A stretch of 64,000 nt of DNA from Paenibacillus qinlingensis. Its GTDB lineage: Bacteria; Bacillota; Bacilli; Paenibacillales; NBRC-103111. The notes under the pieces were generated by a model. It was not told the origin of the DNA. It was given only the letters and a program-made list of their open reading frames with translations, and did not search any database. Position 1 is the stretch's first letter. Each line of letters begins with the position of its first letter. The position numbers and the translations under genes were made by a program. This document shows positions 46,158-55,938 of this stretch, piece by piece. The stretch lies in contig NZ_JABMKY010000001.1 of the NCBI RefSeq assembly GCF_013204845.1, positions 718,994 to 782,993 of the forward strand, given 5' to 3'.

Positions 46158-47033
46158 ATGAATGCTGCTTACGTCCGCAGGTTTGTTATTATGAGCCTTG
46201 CCCCTGCGATACTTGTTTATGCCTTATTTGTGTTTGTCCCTGTTATCTGGTCAGGCTATTATAGCTTCTTCGACTGGAAAGGAATTGGTACGGCGAAATT
46301 TATCGGTTTGAAAAACTATGTAGAAATTATTCATGATCCTATTTTTTGGACATCCTTAAAGAATAACCTTATTTTTCTTGTTGTTGCTGTGCTCGGCCAG
46401 CTGCCGGTTGCCCTCATTCTTGCGATTCTGTTGCATAAAAGCAATGCGCTGCAACGATTCATCCGTTCAGCCGTTTTCGTTCCGATGGTTATGTCCTCAG
46501 TCGTTATCGGAATGATCTGGCAATATATTTATCATCCGCAAATCGGTATTCTGAACCTTCTCCTAGAGAAGCTAGGGTTAGAGTCCTGGAAGCTGCAATG
46601 GTTATCGGATCCTAAGATTGCCATCTTCGCCTTAGCTCCTCCTCTGATTTGGAGCTTTGTCGGGTTATATCTCATTATTTTCATCTCTGCTTTTCAAAAT
46701 ATTCCTGGTGAAATTCACGATGCCACGCAAATCGATGGCGCTGAAGGAGCACGCAAATTATTCTCCGTTACCCTGCCTATGATGTGGAGTACGGTACAAA
46801 TTGCCATTATTCTATGTATTTCTGGAAGCTTGAAATCCTTCGATCTCGTGTATGTGATGACGAAGGGCGGACCTGCCCACGCGACAGAGCTGCTCGCTAC
46901 GTATATGTATAATTCGACGTTTTCCTCATACCGATATGGATTTGGCAGCGCCATTTCGACAACTATCGTCTTGATCTCCCTCATTTTCATTGGGATTAGC
47001 CAATGGGCAACAAGCCGTAAATCCAAAGTATAA
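46158..47033 (+). CDS. Sugar ABC transporter permease (UgpA/MalF-type)
   Basis: 291 residues from the ATG at 46158 (AAGGAAG 8 bases upstream), preferred to the in-frame ATG at 46140. Six membrane segments; EAA loop HDATQIDGAEGARKLFSVTLPMM. Pairs with the permease that follows 19 bases later. No ATPase gene in the operon. Confidence 0.93.
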   Translation: MNAAYVRRFVIMSLAPAILVYALFVFVPVIWSGYYSFFDWKGIGTAKFIGLKNYVEIIHDPIFWTSLKNNLIFLVVAVLGQLPVALILAILLHKSNALQRFIRSAVFVPMVMSSVVIGMIWQYIYHPQIGILNLLLEKLGLESWKLQWLSDPKIAIFALAPPLIWSFVGLYLIIFISAFQNIPGEIHDATQIDGAEGARKLFSVTLPMMWSTVQIAIILCISGSLKSFDLVYVMTKGGPAHATELLATYMYNSTFSSYRYGFGSAISTTIVLISLIFIGISQWATSRKSKV

Positions 47034-47052
47034 CGAAAGGAGGAAGCTGACA

Positions 47053-47928
47053 ATGTCTTCTATTCCCATTCAAGTAAAATCAACTGTGACAACTCGTAAG
47101 TTCTCGCTTCAAGTATGGAAACAAGGCGCATTATGGACATTCTTAACCTTATATGCGATTCTCACGCTTTATCCGTTGTTTTGGCTCGTTATTTCCTCAT
47201 TTAAAACGAATAGCGAATTCTTTAACCATCCTTTCGGACTGCCCCAAGTATGGAAATTCTCGAATTACGCAACAGCATGGAAAGCATCCAAAATGGGTAC
47301 GGCTTTTCTCAATTCGGTTATCGTATCGCTTATCTCACTCGCATTTACGCTATTTCTGAGTTCCTTAGCAGCTTATGTATTAGCTAGAATCAAATTCCGC
47401 TTCAAGGGCATTATTCTTGCCTTTTTCGTCATCGGGATGTTGATCCCTATTCACAGTACGTTGGTACCTTTGTTTATTCTAATGAAACAAATCGGACTAT
47501 TGAATACCTACTGGGCCCTCATCTTGCCTTACACCGCTTTCGCATTACCAACGGCCATCTTCGTTCTTACCGCTTATTTGGCTTCCGTACCCAAAGAAAT
47601 CGAAGAGGCTGCCTATATTGACGGAACGAGGCTCTGGGGGGTATTCTGGCGTATTATGCTGCCTATCTCATTGCCGGCTCTATCCACAGTCGTCATTCTA
47701 AGCTTCTTGCATTTCTGGAATGACTTTTCGTTCGCCCTTGTTTTTATTAGCAAAAGCAGTTTAAAAACATTACCGTTAAGCATCGCTAATTTCGCCGATG
47801 GCTACCAAACAGACTACGGTTTAACGTTAGCCGCTATGACGATCGCTGTTATTCCGACTATCGCTGTGTACTTGGCCTTCCAAGAGCAAGTTATGAAAGG
47901 TATGACCGCGGGAGCTGTAAAAGGCTAA
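47053..47928 (+). CDS. Sugar ABC transporter permease (UgpE/MalG-type)
   Basis: 291 residues from the ATG at 47053, with AAAGGAGG upstream; the frame extends into the preceding gene without another good start. Six membrane segments; EAA loop EEAAYIDGTRLWGVFWRIMLPIS, the site that docks the shared ATPase. Completes the channel of the second importer. Confidence 0.93.
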   Translation: MSSIPIQVKSTVTTRKFSLQVWKQGALWTFLTLYAILTLYPLFWLVISSFKTNSEFFNHPFGLPQVWKFSNYATAWKASKMGTAFLNSVIVSLISLAFTLFLSSLAAYVLARIKFRFKGIILAFFVIGMLIPIHSTLVPLFILMKQIGLLNTYWALILPYTAFALPTAIFVLTAYLASVPKEIEEAAYIDGTRLWGVFWRIMLPISLPALSTVVILSFLHFWNDFSFALVFISKSSLKTLPLSIANFADGYQTDYGLTLAAMTIAVIPTIAVYLAFQEQVMKGMTAGAVKG

Positions 47929-47968
47929 TTGACTTCAACGATCCAGACAATGAGTTAGGAGATGACAC

Positions 47969-49741
47969 GTGTTGCGCGAGTGGTTCGGCTATTCTCTACA
48001 GCGTAAGCTATCCTTCATTATGCTTGTCACAACATTAATCCCCCTCTTGTTTCTGGGTACTTTCGCTTTTACAACATCTTCGGATATTACCAAAGATAAG
48101 GCGCAGCAAGCAGGCTTGAATTCACTCGCTCAAATGGATGCCAAATTTCAATTCATCCTGAAAGATGTTGAGAATATCTCCATTTTCCTCATTGGACAAC
48201 GGGACATTCAATCGTATTTGAAGAGAACCGATGAAAACCTGGATGCTCAATCGCAAATCCTTGGGTTAATGACGAATCTGGTATACACCAAGGATTACAT
48301 TTCGAATATCACTATTTATCCCAGCAATAATACGACGCCTCTGTCTACTTCTACCATCTACAACTCGAGTTTGGATCAGGAGATCAATATTAAACAGATT
48401 ACGGACAAGATGTGGACGGGCTTATATCACATTGAGAATTATTTGGGAAAACGTGATGTATTTTCCTTTATACGACCCATACGAGCTATGAATACCTATC
48501 AAACACTGGGTTGGTTATCGATCAGTGTGGATGAACAAGTGCTGTCTCGCATTTGGTCCGTTCCACAGTTAGCCGATGGCTATGGTCAAGTAGCTTTGTT
48601 GAATGATCGAAATGAAATCATGTCTTCAACCTCCAAAGGGTGGCTGTCACAAAAAGCCGATAGCGTATTCCCTGGCATTACGGATCGCGTTCGTGGTCAT
48701 TCTTCCGGTGTATGGACGTCAGGGACCGGGAACACACAGCAGAACATTTTGTTTTACCGAGAACCGATGATCAACTGGACGATTGTTGGCATAATTCCTT
48801 CGAAGCTATACAGTGCTCAGAATCGATACATTTTGCAATTAACGGCTGTTGCTGTGGCGCTTTCCGTCCTTACCAATGTGTTTCTCACTATATTCGTTAT
48901 TCGCAAGGTCACCACGCCTCTCGGGTCGTTAACCCGCTTGTTAACCAAAATCAATCCTGATGAACCCTTACCCCACTATCCCGTTTACACATCAGATGAA
49001 ATTGGCCGACTTGCTGGCAGCTACAATTTGTTAAGCACACATATCGAAGCTTTGAAAAAACAGCTCATACACAATGAAACACGCAAAAAAGAAGCCGATA
49101 TGCGCGCATTGCAAGCCCAAATCAATCCGCATTTCCTTTATAACACGCTGTCTTCCATTCATTGGATCGCTTTACTCAATGAAGAGAATCGCATTGCAGA
49201 GATGGTCGGTGCCTTAAGTGACTTCTTGCGTTTCAGCTTGAATAAGGGCAAAGAATATTGCAAGGTCTCGCAGGAACTAGCCCATATTCGCAATTATGTG
49301 CAGGTTCAATCCATCCGTTTTCCAGATGAATTTACCGTGGACTACGTGGTTGATGCCCGACTAAGTGATTCGTTCATGCTGAAACTGTTGCTTCAACCAT
49401 TGGTTGAAAATGCAATGATTCATGGCATTCAAATGAAAGAGGAAAGGGGTATCATTTCCATTTATGTCGAGCTGAAGGGTAATTCCATGTATGTCAAAGT
49501 AATGGATGATGGCCTTGGAATGACAGAAGAACGGTTGCGCGAGGTCACCGCAAGCTTATATCCTTCTGAGGGCATGGAAGCCAACGATACTAGTTACGGG
49601 CTGCGTAATGTGCATGAGCGCTTACAGTTGCATTATGGGCTTGATTCGGGGCTCAAGATTGAGAGCCGATTGAATGAAGGCACTTGTGTGTCATTTGCGA
49701 TTCCAGTTTTGGAGGATAATCATGAAAATCTTGATCGTTGA
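47969..49741 (+). CDS. YesM-type sensor histidine kinase (second locus)
   Basis: 590 residues, GTG start with AGGAGA 7 bases upstream. Membrane segments about 15-35 and 290-312 flank an extracellular sensor. HAMP, then His_kinase with the acceptor His in LQAQINPHFLYNTLSSIHWI, then HATPase (LVENAMIHGIQM; DDGLGM; YGLRNVHERL). It probably senses extracellular manno-oligosaccharides or the loaded binding protein. Its 3' end overlaps the regulator start by 20 bases. Confidence 0.93.
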   Translation: MLREWFGYSLQRKLSFIMLVTTLIPLLFLGTFAFTTSSDITKDKAQQAGLNSLAQMDAKFQFILKDVENISIFLIGQRDIQSYLKRTDENLDAQSQILGLMTNLVYTKDYISNITIYPSNNTTPLSTSTIYNSSLDQEINIKQITDKMWTGLYHIENYLGKRDVFSFIRPIRAMNTYQTLGWLSISVDEQVLSRIWSVPQLADGYGQVALLNDRNEIMSSTSKGWLSQKADSVFPGITDRVRGHSSGVWTSGTGNTQQNILFYREPMINWTIVGIIPSKLYSAQNRYILQLTAVAVALSVLTNVFLTIFVIRKVTTPLGSLTRLLTKINPDEPLPHYPVYTSDEIGRLAGSYNLLSTHIEALKKQLIHNETRKKEADMRALQAQINPHFLYNTLSSIHWIALLNEENRIAEMVGALSDFLRFSLNKGKEYCKVSQELAHIRNYVQVQSIRFPDEFTVDYVVDARLSDSFMLKLLLQPLVENAMIHGIQMKEERGIISIYVELKGNSMYVKVMDDGLGMTEERLREVTASLYPSEGMEANDTSYGLRNVHERLQLHYGLDSGLKIESRLNEGTCVSFAIPVLEDNHENLDR

Positions 49742-51305
49742 TGACGAGGTCATCATCCGAACAGGCTTGGCCAAAGTCATTAATTGGAAAGAGATCGGAC
49801 TCGAGCTGCTTAAACCTGCCGTTTCGGCCGAAGAGGCGCTGCGCCGCATGCCGGAGGAACGTCCGAATATTTTATTAACGGATATCCGAATGAAGCATAT
49901 GAATGGGTTAGAACTAGCCCTTAAAGCGAAAGAAATCATACCGGATATCGAGACGATTATCTTATCTGGCTACGACGATTTCATGTATACACAGCAAGCG
50001 ATTCGGCAAGGTGTCAGCGACTATCTCTTGAAATCCAGTCGGCCTGAAGAGATTATGAAAACAGTCCTCCAAGTCAAAAAGCGCATTGAAGATAAATGGA
50101 AGCATCTCAATCAGGATCTCTATAAGAACAAAGAAGTGCGTAATCGTTTGTTTGAACGCTGGATTATTGAAGGAGAAACCGCTGCAGTCGATGCAGAGAT
50201 GCTGCCGGACTACCTAGCTCTCTTATTTCTCTCACGTGAGCATGAACAACCCAAGTTTCAAACCTACGTTGTTACCGCTGAAGGATGGGGAGAAACAGCC
50301 GCGGAAATTTCTTTGTTGCTTTTTGCAGTAGACAATATGCTGCACGATATCTTGCATTGTGAAACGTTGATTTACAGGCAGCGTATTGTCGTGGCTCTTC
50401 CCAAAACAAGTGCATCCGATTTCTTCGATCATCCCCAATCTGCCAAGCAAAAAATCGAGCGACTGCTCAAATGCAAAGTCAGTATATCCATCGGCGAGGT
50501 TGTTCACAAACAATCCGATTTGTATAAATCCTATGTCACGGCGGACTATGCATTTAGCTATAAACATCACCTCGATGAATCTATTCTTATTTATTCGGAC
50601 ATTGTTGAGCGCAAAGGCGGCAAAACGGTCTGTACGCACGAGGAAGAGCTTGAACTCTCTTCAATCCTGCTGGATGACGACTCGGTCGCGTTGAAGAACT
50701 GGGTTCAGCGCTATTTGCAATCGGAACTGAGTGACCCGCAAATGACGATCGAATCTCTTGAATCATTGGTCCGTTCGGCTGCGCTCTCCGCTCATCGTTG
50801 GCTGGAACGCGTATTAACTGCAACAGGACGTCAAGGCGCACTGGATGATCAGAATATCGCCTTCGTTGTCAAACGGGATATTGTTCTGAAGGATGCGTTA
50901 TTTCAATATTTATTAACCCTGATGGAGCTTTATCATCACCGATTGGGTAATGGACAAGCCACACATACACAGAAAGCAATGGCCTACATTCATGAGAATT
51001 TGGGGAGGGACGTTGGCTTGCAGCAGGTTGCCAAATATGTTCATCTGCATCCGAATCATTTGAGCGAAGTGTTTAAAAAGGAAGCCGGTATTACGTTTGG
51101 TGACTATGTGACACGCCAAAAAATTAATCGTGCCATGGAAATTCTAACCGTATCCCCTGCCAAAATAGCCGATGTCGCAAGCTCCGTCGGATTTGAAGAT
51201 ATCAAATATTTCAGCCAAGTGTTTAAGAAATTCACCGGCAAGACGCCGAGTGAGTTCCGGGAGGAAGCAGTCCTTCATCCTGCTGCTCCACCTCCAAAAT
51301 TTTAA
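49722..51305 (+). CDS. YesN-type response regulator (second locus)
   Basis: 527 residues from the ATG at 49722, which has GGAGGATA upstream and lies inside the kinase 3' end. Receiver domain 1-125 with MKILIVDDEVIIR and phospho-Asp in NILLTDIRM. A long middle region (about 140-420) resembles the degenerate GGDEF-like linker of YesN proteins. C-terminal AraC module: GLQQVAKYVHLHPNHLSEVF and ADVASSVGFEDIKYFSQVF. Likely activates its own operon including the beta-mannosidase. Confidence 0.93.
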   Translation: MKILIVDDEVIIRTGLAKVINWKEIGLELLKPAVSAEEALRRMPEERPNILLTDIRMKHMNGLELALKAKEIIPDIETIILSGYDDFMYTQQAIRQGVSDYLLKSSRPEEIMKTVLQVKKRIEDKWKHLNQDLYKNKEVRNRLFERWIIEGETAAVDAEMLPDYLALLFLSREHEQPKFQTYVVTAEGWGETAAEISLLLFAVDNMLHDILHCETLIYRQRIVVALPKTSASDFFDHPQSAKQKIERLLKCKVSISIGEVVHKQSDLYKSYVTADYAFSYKHHLDESILIYSDIVERKGGKTVCTHEEELELSSILLDDDSVALKNWVQRYLQSELSDPQMTIESLESLVRSAALSAHRWLERVLTATGRQGALDDQNIAFVVKRDIVLKDALFQYLLTLMELYHHRLGNGQATHTQKAMAYIHENLGRDVGLQQVAKYVHLHPNHLSEVFKKEAGITFGDYVTRQKINRAMEILTVSPAKIADVASSVGFEDIKYFSQVFKKFTGKTPSEFREEAVLHPAAPPPKF

Positions 51306-51336
51306 CAATATCATGGTGTAAGAGGAGAAATCACAG

Positions 51337-53847
51337 ATGGAATTATCAGGATTATGGCGATTGCAGCAGTTCGAAGTAGGACAAGTTCGACCACTTGAAG
51401 TCGCGGCAGCATGGTTAGACGATCGTTTCTGGATTACAGCGAAGGTTCCCGGGGATGTGCATTCTGCCCTCATTGAACGAGAATTGATTGAGAATCCGTA
51501 TTTCGGCCATAATGACGCGAAAAGCCGCTGGATCGAACAGAAAGAATGGTGGTACCGCCACTCCTTCAATTATTCGTTAGGGGATTCAGGAGACGAGAAA
51601 GAGAAACATGAGCTAACCTTTGAAGGACTGGATACATTTGCTACGATCTACGTGAATGGCAAAGAAATCGGAACGACGAGCAACATGTTGATGGCTCATA
51701 CTTTCGATGTTTCACGCGTCATTCAAGATGGCAAAAATGCCATTGCCGTAAAGTTCGATCCTTTGCATTTGCATAATAAGGATAAAGAACTATTCCAATG
51801 GTCTTCGTATACCAAAGAGCGCCCTTGGCTGCGTAAAGCTGCGATGAACTTCGGCTGGGACTGGGGTCCTCGCATGGTCACCGTGGGAATCTGGGGCAAA
51901 GTCTTTATCGAGCGTTACCGCCGCGCGAAGCTGGATAGTGTTTTTGCAAGAACACGTTCGATCCGTGATACTGTGGCGGAAGTTCTAGTCGATGTTGACG
52001 TGACAACGCTCCGCAAAGGCGTACAGAAATCGTGTGACATTCGTTTAGTGGACACAGCTGGTCAAGTGGTTGCTTCTGCGAGCGGGAATGTTAGCTCGTC
52101 GGAATCGTTTGCATTACAAGTCGCTGATCCACAACTTTGGTGGACACATGACCTCGGCAAACCTTACTTGTACGAGTTGGAAGTTGTTCTATATGCTGAC
52201 GGTGAGCAAGTGGATGCGTATCGCAAGCCGTTTGGTATCCGTACGATTGAGCTGCAAGTAAAGGATGCAGAGGGACAAAATGCCTTTGCCTTCTTCCTCA
52301 ATGGTGTCAAACTATTCGCCAAAGGTACGAATTGGATTCCTGCGGATCACTTCATCGGAAGCATTCCAGACCAACGCTACAGAGACCTCATTGATCTTTC
52401 CGTTACATCGAATCAGAACATGTTGCGCGTATGGGCAGGCGGCATCTACGAGAAAGATGTCTTTTATGAAGAGTGCGACAAGCGGGGCGTTCTAATTTGG
52501 CAGGATTTTGCCTTCGCGAATGCGTTGTTCCCGGATTTCAACCGTGACTTTATGGAGAATGTGAAGAGCGAAGTGATCTACAACATCAAGCGCTTGCGCA
52601 ATTATACCTCCCTTGCACTCTGGTGCGGGAATAATGAAATTGACTGGCTATATGATATGAAATCCGCTGGCGGTGACATCAATTGTCCGTTCTATGGGGA
52701 AATCATTTATCATGAGCTGATTCCTGATGCGCTCGAAGAGCTCGATGACAGTCGTGCTTACTGGCCATCTTCCCCATTCGGTGGCAACGATGCCAACGAT
52801 CCTGATGTTGGCGACCGCCATAACTGGCAGGTGTGGCACGGTTCCGTTTATCCGCGTCAATTTGGTGATGTGCCTTTGCTTGATTACAGTATTCAAGGTG
52901 TCACGTTCAAAAATTACAAAAAAGACTTCACCCTTTTCAGCAGCGAATTCGGCATGCATGCCTCTGCCAATCGTTACACGTTGGAGAAAAACATTCCCAA
53001 TGGCCAATTCTACTGGAACAGTGTGGAAATGGCTTATCGCAACAAAGATACCAATCACCAAAAGGGTATTCTGCTCATGGAAGGATATACCGGTATTCCG
53101 ACTAACATTGAGGAATATATGAATTTCTCTATGCTGACCCAAGCCGAGGGCTTGAAGTATGGTATCGAGCATTATCGTCGGAACAAACATCGGACAAGTG
53201 GTTCCCTTATCTGGCAATTGAACGATAGCTGGCCAGGCACGAGCTGGTCGCTTATTGATTATGAACTGTTACCGAAGGCTTCCTTCTACTATGCGACGAA
53301 GTTCTATCACCCACTTCTGCTCTCCATCGACCATGAACCTGGGCAGGACTTGAACGTGTGGGCTGTCAACGATACGTTAGCTGAGTTACAAGGACAAGTT
53401 CACGTAACCGTTTATAGCTTCGCTGGGGAGATCGTGTTTACGCAGGCATTCGATGCTGCTGTAGAGGCGAACACTGCGATTCAGCTGGGAAGTCTACCTG
53501 AGGCAGCCGTCTTAAACGGGGCATCCGCCGAGCAAGTTGTTGTCCGTGTTCACACGACAGACTGGGCTGCGCCAGATAATCTTCATTATCTGCGTGATCA
53601 GAAAGATCTTCAGTTCCCAGCGACTTCGCTTAGCGTGAACATCGATGCACAGACGCAAACTGTGCAGATTACGGCCAATGGCGCACATGCACGTATGGTT
53701 AAGTTGGATTTGCCACAAGGTAACATTCGCTTCAGCGACAACTTCTTTGATTTGCTTGCTGGAGAGCAAGTGACTGTGGGGATTAGTCATCCAACTGGTG
53801 CTAAAGTGGATTTGAGTCGTTTAACAGTGAGTGCACTGAACGTTTGA
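51337..53847 (+). CDS. GH2 beta-mannosidase
   Basis: 836 residues, cytoplasmic (no signal peptide). GH2 layout: sugar-binding beta sandwich with VPGDVHSALIERELIENPYFG and NFGWDWGPR, both typical of beta-mannosidases, then an immunoglobulin-like domain and a TIM barrel with acid/base E434 (LWCGNNEIDW) and nucleophile E537 (LFSSEFGM). It removes terminal beta-linked mannose from imported oligosaccharides. AAGAGGAG site upstream. Last gene of the importer/two-component operon. It is the strongest pointer to mannan as the substrate of the two glycan loci. Confidence 0.92.
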   Translation: MELSGLWRLQQFEVGQVRPLEVAAAWLDDRFWITAKVPGDVHSALIERELIENPYFGHNDAKSRWIEQKEWWYRHSFNYSLGDSGDEKEKHELTFEGLDTFATIYVNGKEIGTTSNMLMAHTFDVSRVIQDGKNAIAVKFDPLHLHNKDKELFQWSSYTKERPWLRKAAMNFGWDWGPRMVTVGIWGKVFIERYRRAKLDSVFARTRSIRDTVAEVLVDVDVTTLRKGVQKSCDIRLVDTAGQVVASASGNVSSSESFALQVADPQLWWTHDLGKPYLYELEVVLYADGEQVDAYRKPFGIRTIELQVKDAEGQNAFAFFLNGVKLFAKGTNWIPADHFIGSIPDQRYRDLIDLSVTSNQNMLRVWAGGIYEKDVFYEECDKRGVLIWQDFAFANALFPDFNRDFMENVKSEVIYNIKRLRNYTSLALWCGNNEIDWLYDMKSAGGDINCPFYGEIIYHELIPDALEELDDSRAYWPSSPFGGNDANDPDVGDRHNWQVWHGSVYPRQFGDVPLLDYSIQGVTFKNYKKDFTLFSSEFGMHASANRYTLEKNIPNGQFYWNSVEMAYRNKDTNHQKGILLMEGYTGIPTNIEEYMNFSMLTQAEGLKYGIEHYRRNKHRTSGSLIWQLNDSWPGTSWSLIDYELLPKASFYYATKFYHPLLLSIDHEPGQDLNVWAVNDTLAELQGQVHVTVYSFAGEIVFTQAFDAAVEANTAIQLGSLPEAAVLNGASAEQVVVRVHTTDWAAPDNLHYLRDQKDLQFPATSLSVNIDAQTQTVQITANGAHARMVKLDLPQGNIRFSDNFFDLLAGEQVTVGISHPTGAKVDLSRLTVSALNV

Positions 53848-53884
53848 GTGTAATGAGTGGATGAGAACTGCTGAAAACTGCATT

Positions 53885-54001
53885 AGAGCATCAATTTCGC
53901 GGGTTGAGCCTTACTTTTAGAGAAATTATTGCGAAAAGGCATCCATTTCTCTTGATTTTCCGTTTTCATGATCTAATTTCGAAAAAAACTGCTTTTTTGC
54001 A
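53885..54001. repeat. Second dispersed element, copy 1 (includes a terminator)
   Basis: AGAGCATC (53885), TTGCGAA/GGCATCCATTTCT (53929-53950) and TGCTTTTTTGCA (53990-54001) recur in the same order and with nearly the same spacing at 63514-63630. In this copy the last part forms the terminator of the beta-mannosidase operon. Confidence 0.5.
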
Positions 54002-54010
54002 GTTTTTTTC
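53983..54010 (+). terminator. Terminator of the beta-mannosidase operon
   Basis: AAAAACTGC and GCAGTTTTT arms with a TTTTT loop, followed by a long T run. Confidence 0.85.
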
Positions 54011-54042
54011 TTTTTCTACGTTTAAAGCACCGCCAACGAATA

Positions 54043-54534
54043 TTATCGTATCTCTAACCGTTTGTTTAACTCATCAATCAGTTCTGGTTTTGATATTCTC
54101 AATAGTTTTAAAGAATTAATATATAACGTTCTAGACCCATAAAGCTTTGATATAATTAAAATGCATTTATTTATTCCCTTACTTCGCTTAATTATAGGAG
54201 TTAAATCATAAACTTTAACGTTAAGATACTCACCCATTCTGTGAAAATCAAAAGCGTAGGATTGAATTTCACCCCATTTAACAATAAGTTTACCTGAACC
54301 ATGGACAATCCCCTCGTCTTGAAGGATGAGCACAGGGATCTTTCTAAGTAGGAACAGGAACATTAATAGACCCCCTAGAGATACTGAGATTAAAAACACG
54401 CCAATTACTAACAAGTAAGTATTTTCCCCAATAAAATTAACTAGTAGATAGCACCCCAGTGTGCAAAAGCCGATCGAATATACCAATTGAAACAGTACAC
54501 TACTAATTTTATATTGAACCCTCAATTCGTTCAT
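54043..54534 (-). CDS. Small membrane protein, PH-like, immunity-protein context
   Basis: 163 residues. Two adjacent membrane segments (about 15-35 and 40-65) precede a cytoplasmic domain that resembles the PH-like STM3941 family (VLILQDEGIVHGSGKLIVKWGEIQSYAF...). AAAGGG precedes the ATG. The codons are more AT-rich than in flanking genes. It is the last of three small minus-strand genes that look like an immunity or defence remnant. Function unknown. Confidence 0.65.
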   Translation of the reverse strand: MNELRVQYKISSVLFQLVYSIGFCTLGCYLLVNFIGENTYLLVIGVFLISVSLGGLLMFLFLLRKIPVLILQDEGIVHGSGKLIVKWGEIQSYAFDFHRMGEYLNVKVYDLTPIIKRSKGINKCILIISKLYGSRTLYINSLKLLRISKPELIDELNKRLEIR

Positions 54535-54591
54535 TCATTTGGCCCTTTCTTTTATAGGATTGCTTAAAAACGAAATAAAAACAAATTTGCT

Positions 54592-54897
54592 CTAAAACAA
54601 TGTAAGGTGTGCGTCTAAATAGTTTCCTATCACTTCAATATATTTATCTCCTACACTGTCATGAGCCATAACAAAACAACCACTCCAAATATCCCATCCA
54701 ATGGTTATATTAACGCCGTCTTTTACAAATTCCAAGAAAACTTGTTCAAGCCCGATAACTGGTGTGCCATGAATAAACCGAAATCTCTCAGTAACAATAG
54801 CAGCAATTTTGTGGACATGTGACAAATCAGCATCGTATATTTCATAGGAATTGTAGCCTTTGGAAGTTTTAATATGTTTCCCTTGTAGTTTTTTCAT
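54592..54897 (-). CDS. Small unknown protein, possible immunity protein
   Basis: 101 residues with alternating strands and helices (GYNSYEIYDADLSHVHKIAAIVTERFRFI...GVNITIGWDIWSGCFVMAHD...YIEVIGNYLDAHL). No signal or catalytic motif. AGGAAGAG site upstream. Size, composition and neighbours resemble immunity proteins of polymorphic toxin systems, but no toxin gene lies here. AT-rich. Confidence 0.6.
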   Translation of the reverse strand: MKKLQGKHIKTSKGYNSYEIYDADLSHVHKIAAIVTERFRFIHGTPVIGLEQVFLEFVKDGVNITIGWDIWSGCFVMAHDSVGDKYIEVIGNYLDAHLTLF

Positions 54898-54933
54898 CGA
54901 ATCATCTCTTCCTTACTAAATCAAATTGCTTTT

Positions 54934-55404
54934 TCAAAAAAGATAACCTACAGTTATTTCTCCCTCATGGTAAAATTCAATCACGTAAACCGAAGGACAA
55001 TAGACGAAAGTATCAAAGTCAACCGCTAGAACATCATCTATTGCTTCTATGAATGTTTCTATTTCAGTCTGTAATACTGGATAGCTTCCTGCCCATATAA
55101 TAAATATCGGAGCTTTTATGTCAATATTTAAGGAAAGCATAGTAGACAATACATCTGTAGCACTTTTTATTTCAGATTTCCGCGGGGCTTCTCTCCAATC
55201 AATTCTTCCCCAGGGAGTAAAAGAGAAGGCATCCACTAATTCGTCCCTCTTGATTTCACTTGATTCTTCGGACAAAATAATAGTACCTTCACCTAGTGCC
55301 TCTAAACACTCTTCAAATATAGCGCCATAAGAGACTTTCAGCTTTGACTTTTGCTTATGTAACAGCTGTTCTAATCTCCATTTTCTATTACTCGTATATT
55401 CCAT
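54934..55404 (-). CDS. Small unknown protein, possible immunity protein (CdiI-like)
   Basis: 156 residues from the ATG at 55404, with AAGGTGAT before it; the frame extends to 55422. Acidic protein with an N-terminal helical segment, SFTPWGRIDW, and a strand-rich C terminus (VYVIEFYHEGEITVGYLF). It resembles CdiI-type immunity proteins in outline only. First gene of the AT-rich trio; the 500 bases upstream hold no complete toxin gene. Confidence 0.6.
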   Translation of the reverse strand: MEYTSNRKWRLEQLLHKQKSKLKVSYGAIFEECLEALGEGTIILSEESSEIKRDELVDAFSFTPWGRIDWREAPRKSEIKSATDVLSTMLSLNIDIKAPIFIIWAGSYPVLQTEIETFIEAIDDVLAVDFDTFVYCPSVYVIEFYHEGEITVGYLF

Positions 55405-55749
55405 GACATCACCTTCTAGCATCTAGGTAAATTTGATTATAAATAGTTGACCTTTGTTAATTTCCATTGAAGATAATAAAATGTATTCGATATGAGTTAC
55501 ATATTACATACTTATTCTTATTAAATTGGTAATGAAAGAATATTCTATGAATCGAACAAAAGGTTTGATGTTTTACGAAAACGCAGGTTTTCAAAGGGGC
55601 ATTAAAACTGGATTTATTGCAAAGCCCTAACCTCCATTCTATTAATGGGGACGTTCTTATGGCGCGGGACGCGAACACGGAATCTCGTCTCGCTGATGTA
55701 GCTGGGGAAATTTCTGAATTTGGAGCGGCTAGTCTGTTACACCCTTGTC

Positions 55750-55938
55750 TTAACTGGAAAATATACAGCTATTTACGAGTATTTTCCTCGAAAATTTGAT
55801 TTAACTGGAAAACATGTAGGTAAAACTGCCTCTTTTGTGCAAATTGGCTAATTTGGTTAAAATTAACTGTACATTATCCATCTATCCTCAAAATCCCAGG
55901 CATTACGGCAAAATTAGCTGTACATTTTACATTTATTT
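55750..55938. repeat. Dispersed four-unit intergenic element, copy C
   Basis: Units begin at 55750 (TTAACTGG), 55801 (TTAACTGG), 55863 (TTAACTGT) and 55914 (TTAGCTGT), spacing 51/62/51 bp, as in copies A and B. A short CTACTT hexamer run follows at about 55974-56003. The rest of the 55405-56129 gap holds a CCTCCAG/CTGGAGG inverted repeat near 56047-56097 without a T run. Confidence 0.8.

Noticed and set aside
55457..55678. Minus-strand 73-residue frame as a toxin remnant
   Set aside because: No similarity to a toxin fold is visible, and it lacks a ribosome binding site.
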